This document shows positions 58,447 through 62,177 of a stretch of DNA of 62,177 bases, one piece after another. Position 1 is the stretch's first letter; the number at the start of each line of letters is the position of its first letter. The notes beneath the pieces are model-generated. The model had not been told where the DNA came from. It made no database searches and saw only the letters and a list, made by a program, of their open reading frames with translations. This DNA comes from Clostridium sp. (GTDB lineage: Bacteria; Bacillota; Dethiobacteria; Dethiobacterales; Dethiobacteraceae): positions 1-62,177 of the forward strand of contig JAGXRV010000001.1 of the NCBI GenBank assembly GCA_018335695.1, in the 5' to 3' direction. A program made the translations under genes and the position numbers.

Positions 58447-58475
58447 ATTTTACCGGCTTATTTTTCGGTGCGCAA
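58447..58475 (-). promoter_or_regulatory. sigma-A-like promoter of the iron ABC transporter operon
   Basis: Minus strand: TTGCGC (58475-58470), 17 bp, TAAAAT (58452-58447). Two direct TGAGAA repeats lie just downstream, but no clear Fur box is seen. Nothing else is recognisable in the 58367-58686 gap. Confidence 0.4.
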
Positions 58476-58686
58476 GTTGCTGCGATACTGATTTTGGAGA
58501 AACAGATAGACTATGCTCTTCTTAGATGAGTTTTTCTTCGTTTATTTACTGATTTTGAATTTTTAGCTGTTATCTGCTAATGCCGGGCGAAAGATAAAGC
58601 CGGTTTTCTCTCTAAAATAAAATTAAGAAGCAGGAAATCTTGCGAGATTCCATACTCCTTAGTAATAGGATTGATTTTTAAGATAA

Positions 58687-58770
58687 TGGTGCCCGAGGTC
58701 AGAGTCGAACTGACATGCCATAAGGCAACGGTTTTTGAGACCGCCGCGTCTGCCATTCCGCCACTCGGGC
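58687..58770 (-). tRNA. tRNA-Leu (CAA)
   Basis: An 84-nt class II tRNA with encoded CCA. Minus strand starts GCCCGAG and ends CTCGGGC-ACCA. The anticodon stem GCGGT/ACCGT encloses CTCAAAA, giving anticodon CAA. A variable arm (TTGCCTTATGGCA) fits leucine. Confidence 0.95.
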
Positions 58771-58789
58771 ACGTTTCTTAGCAATGTGT

Positions 58790-58818
58790 ATGATATCATA
58801 AAGCAGGATTTTTTGCAA
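58790..58818 (-). promoter_or_regulatory. sigma-A promoter of tRNA-Leu
   Basis: Minus strand: TTGCAA (58818-58813), 17 bp, TATCAT (58795-58790), 19 bases before the tRNA 5' end. Confidence 0.6.
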
Positions 58819-58918
58819 GCAGGGTAATGCGCATAAAAAGTAGTATTAGATGCTGGTAAAGAGTAATTTTTTATTGATGATAATCGTCAGCTTGGTTGAG
58901 AAAATTGGGAGGTTGATA

Positions 58919-60031
58919 ATGATGGTAAGCAAAGAGCGCTTGGTGCAGACTTTTTTAGAAATTGTCAAGGTGAACAGCCAGACTAAAAATGAAAGGGCAA
59001 TGGCTGATTATCTGAAAGGTAAGCTTGGTGAGTTGGGACTTTCGGTAAAGGAAGACAACGCGGGAGAGGCTTTCGGCGGTAATGCAGGCAACGTTCTGGC
59101 GAGGATGGCAGGAAGCGCCGATAAGCCGGCTTTGCTTTTGTCGGCACATATGGACAGGGTTGCGCCGGGAGAGAACATTCGGCCGGTGGTGGATGGGGAG
59201 ATGATCAAAAGCAGCGGGGATACAATCTTAGGAGCCGATGATGGTGCGGGTTTGGCAATAATCTTAGAAGTTTTGCATGTTTTGCGGGAAAATAATTTGC
59301 AGCATGGTTTGCTGGAAGTATTATTTACTGTGGCGGAAGAGGGAGGTTTAAACGGCTCAAAGGCGCTCGATGTTGAGAGTATAGCTGCGAGGCAGGCGGT
59401 AATTTTTGATAGCAGCGGCGATGCCGGAATTGTCATTAACCAGGCGCCTGCTCAGGATGAAATTATTGCCAGGATATACGGACAAGCAGCTCATGCCGGC
59501 GTAGCACCGGAAAAAGGCATTAATGCGATTGTGACTGCGGCGAAGGCGATTGCCGGAATGCAGATAGGTCGGCTTGATGAAGAGACGACTGCTAATATCG
59601 GGGTGATAAATGGTGGAAAAGCGACAAATATTGTGCCTGATTTTGTGGAAGTACGCGGCGAGGCACGCAGTTTTAAGGAAGAGAAACTGCGCAAGACAAC
59701 TGAGTCAATGGTGGCTGCTTTTACTGCCGCAGCAGCAAAGGAAAATGCTCGTGTGGAAATGGAGGTAAAACGTCTATACGCGGCATATCATCACCCGGAA
59801 GACCATAAACTTTTGCAATTAGTAAAAAAAGCGGGGGATGCTGTAGGCCTCAAGGTGATCATCCAATCCAGCGGCGGCGGCAGCGACGCCAATATTTTAA
59901 ACGAGAAGGGGATTGACGCTGTGAATTTGGGTGTTGGTAACGGGGAAGTACATACGCTGCAAGAGTACCAAAAGATTTCCGAACTGTTGAAAGCAGCGGA
60001 AATGGCCGTAAAAATTGTGGAGTTTGCTTAG
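58919..60031 (+). CDS. M20-family metallopeptidase (PepT/YqjE-like)
   Basis: Zinc-dependent cytoplasmic exopeptidase of 370 residues, similar to the tripeptidase T-like YqjE group. Metal ligands are visible in LLSAHMDRVAPG, ILGADDGAGLA, TVAEEGGLNGS (catalytic Glu and metal Glu), IFDSSGDAG and the C-terminal GEVHTLQEY. The dimerisation/lid domain occupies about residues 180-290. ATG at 58919 lies six bases after GGGAGG; the next codon is also ATG. It is read away from tRNA-Leu. Confidence 0.92.
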   Translation: MMVSKERLVQTFLEIVKVNSQTKNERAMADYLKGKLGELGLSVKEDNAGEAFGGNAGNVLARMAGSADKPALLLSAHMDRVAPGENIRPVVDGEMIKSSGDTILGADDGAGLAIILEVLHVLRENNLQHGLLEVLFTVAEEGGLNGSKALDVESIAARQAVIFDSSGDAGIVINQAPAQDEIIARIYGQAAHAGVAPEKGINAIVTAAKAIAGMQIGRLDEETTANIGVINGGKATNIVPDFVEVRGEARSFKEEKLRKTTESMVAAFTAAAAKENARVEMEVKRLYAAYHHPEDHKLLQLVKKAGDAVGLKVIIQSSGGGSDANILNEKGIDAVNLGVGNGEVHTLQEYQKISELLKAAEMAVKIVEFA

Positions 60032-60093
60032 ATTCACCAATTTAAGAGGGTGCGCATATATTGGAGTGTGATTGTACGCAAGGGGGTGATGAT

Positions 60094-60267
60094 TTGCGCA
60101 CTCAAAGGATAAACGCTTTAGTTCGCAAATTAGTCGGCTTGGCTTTGGCGGTGGGCGGCGCGATTATACTTACTAGTTTTCTGCCGGGGTATATTTGGAT
60201 TTTGCTTTTGGGTTTCGGTTTAATCTGGGCGGGCTGGTTTGTATTTCGGGTAGAGCGTCTTTATTAG
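60094..60267 (+). CDS. small two-helix membrane protein upstream of spoVM
   Basis: A 57-residue frame starting at TTG 60094, with GGGGGTG just upstream. It encodes a short basic N-terminus (RTQRINALVRKL) and two membrane helices (VGLALAVGGAIILTSF; YIWILLLGFGLIWAGWFVF). No named family is recognised. It ends 14 bases before spoVM and probably shares its transcript, which makes a sporulation role possible. The frame is open back to TTG 60061, but that start has no ribosome site. Confidence 0.6.
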   Translation: MRTQRINALVRKLVGLALAVGGAIILTSFLPGYIWILLLGFGLIWAGWFVFRVERLY

Positions 60268-60281
60268 AAGGGAGGATAATC

Positions 60282-60359
60282 ATGCGCTTTTACACTATTA
60301 AGGTGCCGAGATTCATTGCTAAAATATTAGAAACCATTTTTGGAATTGCAAAAAAATAA
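60282..60359 (+). CDS. spoVM: stage V sporulation protein M
   Basis: A 25-codon gene (MRFYTIKVPRF at its start) closely matching SpoVM of Bacillus (MKFYTIKLPKF). SpoVM is an amphipathic helix that senses the convex forespore membrane and anchors SpoIVA for coat assembly. Pro9, needed for its curvature preference, is conserved. ATG at 60282 follows GGGAGG with good spacing. The neighbours rpmB (divergent) and yloU match the Bacillus order, which confirms the call despite the small size. A T-rich hairpin follows directly. Confidence 0.9.
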   Translation: MRFYTIKVPRFIAKILETIFGIAKK

Positions 60360-60402
60360 AAAAGACGCTTCGCGTTTTCTATCAACTGACGCGTCTTTTT
60401 TA
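60358..60402. terminator. repeated AGACGC...GCGTCT terminator, copy 2 (after spoVM)
   Basis: AAAGACGC and GCGTCTTT pair around a 24-nt loop that contains a smaller ACGC/GCGT hairpin, with T runs on both strands. It is nearly the reverse complement of 49269-49309. Confidence 0.65.
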
Positions 60403-60408
60403 TCCGCT

Positions 60409-60531
60409 AGGGGCTGCCGCCCCTTCGGCGAGCCTGCGGGCTCTGAGCACCCCGCAAGAGTAAGGGGCACGCCCCTTACAAACCCCAACGCATAGGATCG
60501 TAGCTTCCCTGAACGATATAATCTCCTATGC
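60409..60531. other. four-hairpin structured intergenic segment between spoVM and rpmB
   Basis: Four consecutive inverted repeats: AGGGGC/GCCCCT (60409-60424), GAGCC/GGCTC (60430-60443), GTAAGGGGC/GCCCCTTAC (60460-60479) and GCATAGGA/TCCTATGC (60490-60531, with an inner ATCGT/ACGAT). No coding signal is convincing. It could be a mobile repeat or a structured RNA read with rpmB on the minus strand; the function is unknown. Confidence 0.55.
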
Positions 60532-60535
60532 TAAT

Positions 60536-60562
60536 AAAAAAAGCGCGGTTGCGCTTTTTTTT
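60536..60562. terminator. terminator of rpmB
   Basis: AGCGC and GCGCT pair around GGTT, flanked by seven A on the left and eight T on the right, so it can act on both strands. It ends 20 bases after the rpmB stop. Confidence 0.8.
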
Positions 60563-60582
60563 AGCATAGAAATTAACTTTGC

Positions 60583-60774
60583 CTATCCTACGCGTTTTAC
60601 TTTGCCGGCCTTCAGGCAGCGTGTACAAACTTTTATCCGGCGGGTGCTGCCGTCTATCAGAGATTTTACTTTTTGTACATTTGCTCTCCATGTACGTTTC
60701 GTTTTTATGTTTGAGTGGCTAACCGCAAGTCCTGTTTCCGTTCCTTTGCCGCAGACAGTGCATCTTCTTGACAA
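60583..60774 (-). CDS. rpmB: 50S ribosomal protein L28
   Basis: Ribosomal large-subunit protein of 63 residues. MSRRCTVCGKGTETGLAVSHS, KRTWRANVQKVK and VCTRCLKAGKVKRV give the L28 pattern. Two CxxC pairs (Cys5/8 and Cys50/53) make this the zinc-binding form, unlike the Cys-less Bacillus protein. TTG at 60774 is the better start because AAGGAGGT lies just upstream; GTG at 60783 overlaps that site. It has its own sigma-A promoter. Confidence 0.95.
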   Translation of the reverse strand: MSRRCTVCGKGTETGLAVSHSNIKTKRTWRANVQKVKSLIDGSTRRIKVCTRCLKAGKVKRVG

Positions 60775-60812
60775 TCTTGACACCTCCTTGCCGGATTTTT
60801 ATTATCGGCTGT

Positions 60813-60841
60813 ATATAATATGTTGAATTCTAACATACCAA
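60813..60841 (-). promoter_or_regulatory. sigma-A promoter of rpmB
   Basis: Minus strand: TTGGTA (60841-60836), 17 bp, TTATAT (60818-60813). Confidence 0.55.
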
Positions 60842-60871
60842 AGATAACTCTTGCAAGCAAATAATTTGCAG

Positions 60872-60901
60872 GCAGGATTTTTAGCTTATTTTATTGAATA
60901 G
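60872..60901 (+). promoter_or_regulatory. sigma-H-type promoter for DUF1858-yloU
   Basis: GCAGGATTT (60872-60880) matches RnAGGAwWW exactly. After 12 bp, ATTGAATAG (60893-60901) matches RnnGAATww except the last base. The start codon is 36 bp downstream. Confidence 0.55.
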
Positions 60902-60937
60902 TTAGCAAGTGGGCTAAAAGAGTTAGGGGGAATGATG

Positions 60938-61147
60938 ATGAGGGCCTGCAAAGAAATGACAATCTTTGAGATGATTCGCTCCCACCGAAAGGCAATAGAT
61001 GTTTTTAAGTCGTTTGGTATGTCCTGCAGCGGCTGTATGGCCGTAATGGATGAGAGTATTGAAAAAGGAGCGAGTCGCCACGGTGTAGATTTAGATCGAT
61101 TACTTAGTGAATTAAATGCCTTATTTGAGCAGGAGGAAGCTAAGTGA
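60938..61147 (+). CDS. DUF1858 domain protein
   Basis: A 69-residue protein consisting of a single DUF1858 domain: MTIFEMIRSHRKAIDVFKSFGMSCSGCMAVMDESIEKGASRHGVDLDRLLSELN. The CSGC pair suggests metal or Fe-S contact. Such domains occur alone or fused to redox enzymes, and no function is established. Of three consecutive in-frame ATG codons, 60938 has the right distance (seven bases) from AGGGGG. The stop overlaps the yloU start (GTGA), so the two are coupled. Confidence 0.85.
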   Translation: MRACKEMTIFEMIRSHRKAIDVFKSFGMSCSGCMAVMDESIEKGASRHGVDLDRLLSELNALFEQEEAK

Positions 61148-61503
61148 GTAATGAAATGGAAACAAAGTTGGGAAAAGTGATCATTTCGGAAGAACTGATT
61201 GCAATGCTGGTGGGTGTTGCCGCCGTGGAGTGTCAAGGGTTGGTTGGTATGTCTTCACGAAAACTAAAAGATGGCATTGCTGAGTTGTTGGGTCGTGACA
61301 AGTTGAGTCGTGGTGTGGAAGTAAGCCTTGACGGTGACAACCTTACAGTCGACCTTCATATTATTGTCTCTTATGGTGTTAAAATTCCTGAAGTAGCAGC
61401 TAATGTAGCGGAAAAAGTGAAGGTTGCTTTAGAAAAGCAGACGGGGCTAACTGTGTCGCAGATCAATGTTCATGTGCAAGGTGTGCGCATGGCTGATAAA
61501 TAA
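61144..61503 (+). CDS. yloU: Asp23/Gls24 family protein YloU
   Basis: A 119-residue Asp23/Gls24-type protein: KLGKVIISEELIAMLVGVAAVECQGLVGMSSRKLKDGIAELLGR, then VDLHIIVSYGVKIPEVAANVAEKVKVALEKQTGL and VNVHVQGVR-like INVHVQGVRM. Its role is thought to concern envelope homeostasis. In Bacillus and Clostridia it sits beside rpmB and before the DAK-type gene yloV. Here yloV does not follow; a spore protein gene does. GTG at 61144 has AGGAGGAA upstream. Confidence 0.93.
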   Translation: MSNEMETKLGKVIISEELIAMLVGVAAVECQGLVGMSSRKLKDGIAELLGRDKLSRGVEVSLDGDNLTVDLHIIVSYGVKIPEVAANVAEKVKVALEKQTGLTVSQINVHVQGVRMADK

Positions 61504-61611
61504 GCTTGCAGCAAAAACTGATAAAAACTCAGAAAATTTCCTGGAGATATATTCCAGGTATTTTTGTCTTCAGAAAGTGAAATATTATTCTTTTTTAGGA
61601 AAACACTGCTA

Positions 61612-61641
61612 GTATATATACATTTAGGCGAGCCAATACTA
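61612..61641 (+). promoter_or_regulatory. sigma-G-type promoter for the SASP gene
   Basis: GTATA (61612-61616) fits gHATR. After exactly 18 bp, AATACTA (61635-61641) differs from CATnHTA only in the first base. The start codon is 31 bp downstream. Confidence 0.55.
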
Positions 61642-61672
61642 AAAACACAAACGAAAAAAGGAGGTGATTTTG

Positions 61673-61903
61673 TTGACAACTAATAAGGTAAATCAACAAG
61701 GCCGCAATCGAATTCTTGTTGCCGGTGCTGAGCAAGCTCTGAACCAATTTAAGAACGAAATCGCCAGTGAGTTAGGACTTGACTACAATGGTGACAAAGG
61801 GAATCTTACTTCCCGTCAGAACGGTTATGTTGGCGGTTTGATGGTCAGAAAAATGATTGCTCAAGCTGAAAGCCAAATGGCCGGCAAAACGAGTGGCAGT
61901 TAA
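61673..61903 (+). CDS. alpha/beta-type small acid-soluble spore protein
   Basis: DNA-binding spore protein of 76 residues that coats forespore DNA and protects it from UV and heat. The GPR protease site is in FKNEIASELGL (cleavage expected after Glu29). The second signature is LTSRQNGYVGGLMVRKMI. TTG at 61673 follows AAGGAGG with eight bases spacing; TTG at 61670 is possible. Transcription by sigma-G is supported by the upstream promoter. A terminator follows. Confidence 0.95.
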   Translation: MTTNKVNQQGRNRILVAGAEQALNQFKNEIASELGLDYNGDKGNLTSRQNGYVGGLMVRKMIAQAESQMAGKTSGS

Positions 61904-61921
61904 TTAAGTTATCGGTTCATA

Positions 61922-61956
61922 AAGAGCGGTGAGGTGTTTTGCCTTGCCGCTTTTCT
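61922..61956 (+). terminator. terminator of the SASP gene
   Basis: GCGGTGAGG (61926-61934) pairs with CCTTGCCGC (61942-61950), including two wobble pairs, followed by TTTTCTC. Confidence 0.7.
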
Positions 61957-61965
61957 CTTAGCAGC

Positions 61966-62177
61966 GTGCCCAGATAAGCACGTGTTATCTTGCCGGTGCA
62001 AGTCCGGTTGGGGTAAGAGCCAAGACGCCCCATAGCTAGGATACCTATGTAGGGAGAAATCCGTGCGTAGAAGCGTATCGACAAAAGTACCTGTCAGAGA
62101 CAGGGCGAGCAAGTTGCCAGACCGCAACATTAAGTGAATCCTGCCGCGTCGACAAAAAGGCCTCGCAAGGGGGAAAA
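61966..62177 (+). mobile_element. probable group II intron, 5' part (domain I), cut by the window end
   Basis: The sequence begins GTGCCCAGATAAGCACG, compatible with a GTGYG-type intron 5' end, and contains the hairpin GATAA...TTATC and a CCGGTGCAAGTCCGG block of the kind found in domain I of bacterial group II introns. It remains rich in short complementary segments (GTACCTGTCAGAGACAGG) and has no coding signal to the end of the window. It starts 15 bases after the SASP terminator stem. Bacterial class C introns prefer sites behind terminators. The reverse transcriptase and domains V-VI, needed for proof, would lie beyond 62177. Confidence 0.55.

Noticed and set aside
58400-58460. Fur box before the iron ABC transporter
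   Set aside because: Only two direct TGAGAA repeats are seen. There is no inverted heptamer pair close to the consensus.
58803-58840. Additional sigma-H site (GCAGGATTT) before the M20 peptidase gene
   Set aside because: The -35-like box is good, but no GAAT box lies 11-12 bp downstream, and the sequence overlaps the tRNA-Leu promoter on the other strand.
60476-60691. 71-codon minus-strand frame between spoVM and rpmB
   Set aside because: It crosses the rpmB terminator and the hairpin segment and overlaps rpmB in another frame. No start signal.

Overview
The window reads as chromosomal DNA of an anaerobic, endospore-forming Clostridia-type Firmicute (Bacillota). Sporulation genes are present (a 25-residue spoVM, an alpha/beta-type small acid-soluble spore protein, a Spo0E-like protein, a CgeB-like glycosyltransferase). 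So are anaerobe redox genes: rubrerythrin, a flavodiiron protein, an Fe-S flavoprotein and a soluble fumarate reductase. Gene order matches Firmicutes synteny (yerC-pcrA-ligA-gatCAB; spoVM-rpmB-yloU; dnaE-pfkA-pyk). No species is claimed. Almost all of the sequence is densely coding; no CRISPR array, phage module or transposase gene is visible.

Layout. 1-0.5 kb: 3' end of rubrerythrin. 0.5-1.4 kb: YerC-like repressor between two repeat clusters. 1.4-9.4 kb: pcrA, ligA, a CcmC-like membrane protein, gatC, gatA, gatB. 9.4-10.2 kb: repeats. 10.2-12.7 kb: chemoreceptor and Spo0E-like protein. 12.8 kb: initiator tRNA. 13.1-20.7 kb: a C4-acid/acetate block (two-subunit fumarase, malic enzyme, soluble fumarate reductase Fe-S and flavoprotein subunits, acetyl-CoA synthetase). 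20.9-26.2 kb: Lon-like protease, mnmH, trmL, a copper-chaperone-like protein, a PerR/Fur regulator, a small membrane protein. 26.4-34.5 kb: dnaE, pfkA, pyk, thioesterase, fxsA, HDAC-like deacetylase. 34.5-41.4 kb: DUF1015, DnaQ-like exonuclease, cNMP/CBS/DUF294 protein, DUF1622, diguanylate cyclase, YtxJ, AcuB-like CBS-ACT protein. 41.5-48.4 kb: typA, an ABC-F ATPase, an Fe-S flavoprotein, transketolase, an FmdB zinc ribbon. 48.5-54.4 kb: a Phd/ParE-type toxin-antitoxin pair, flavodiiron protein, htpG, a HepT/MntA pair, the glycosyltransferase. 54.5-58.4 kb: ferric-iron-type ABC importer. 58.7-62.2 kb: tRNA-Leu, M20 peptidase, spoVM, rpmB, DUF1858, yloU, SASP and what looks like the 5' end of a group II intron cut by the window edge.

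How the parts fit. The 13-20 kb block can interconvert pyruvate, malate, fumarate and succinate and activate acetate. The DUF294/exonuclease pair, the AcuB-like protein and the AcuC-like deacetylase further along are families often associated with acetate or acetoin metabolism, so one physiological theme may run through the window. Six intergenic sites match the sigma-H promoter pattern (RnAGGAwWW, 11-12 bp, RnnGAATww). Five lie upstream of yerC, the chemoreceptor, the fumarase operon, dnaE and the DUF1858-yloU pair, which suggests transition-state control of housekeeping, motility and carbon genes.

The most unusual structure is repeat DNA. A CCCTC-rich inverted-repeat family is confined to the first 18.4 kb. 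One copy has 22-bp perfect terminal inverted repeats around three 55-bp tandem units. Repeat DNA also forms the C-terminal codons and stop of the fumarate reductase flavoprotein gene, and a different composite repeat forms the end of the ParE-like toxin gene. That second repeat recurs 31 kb away with a different number of internal 33-bp units.
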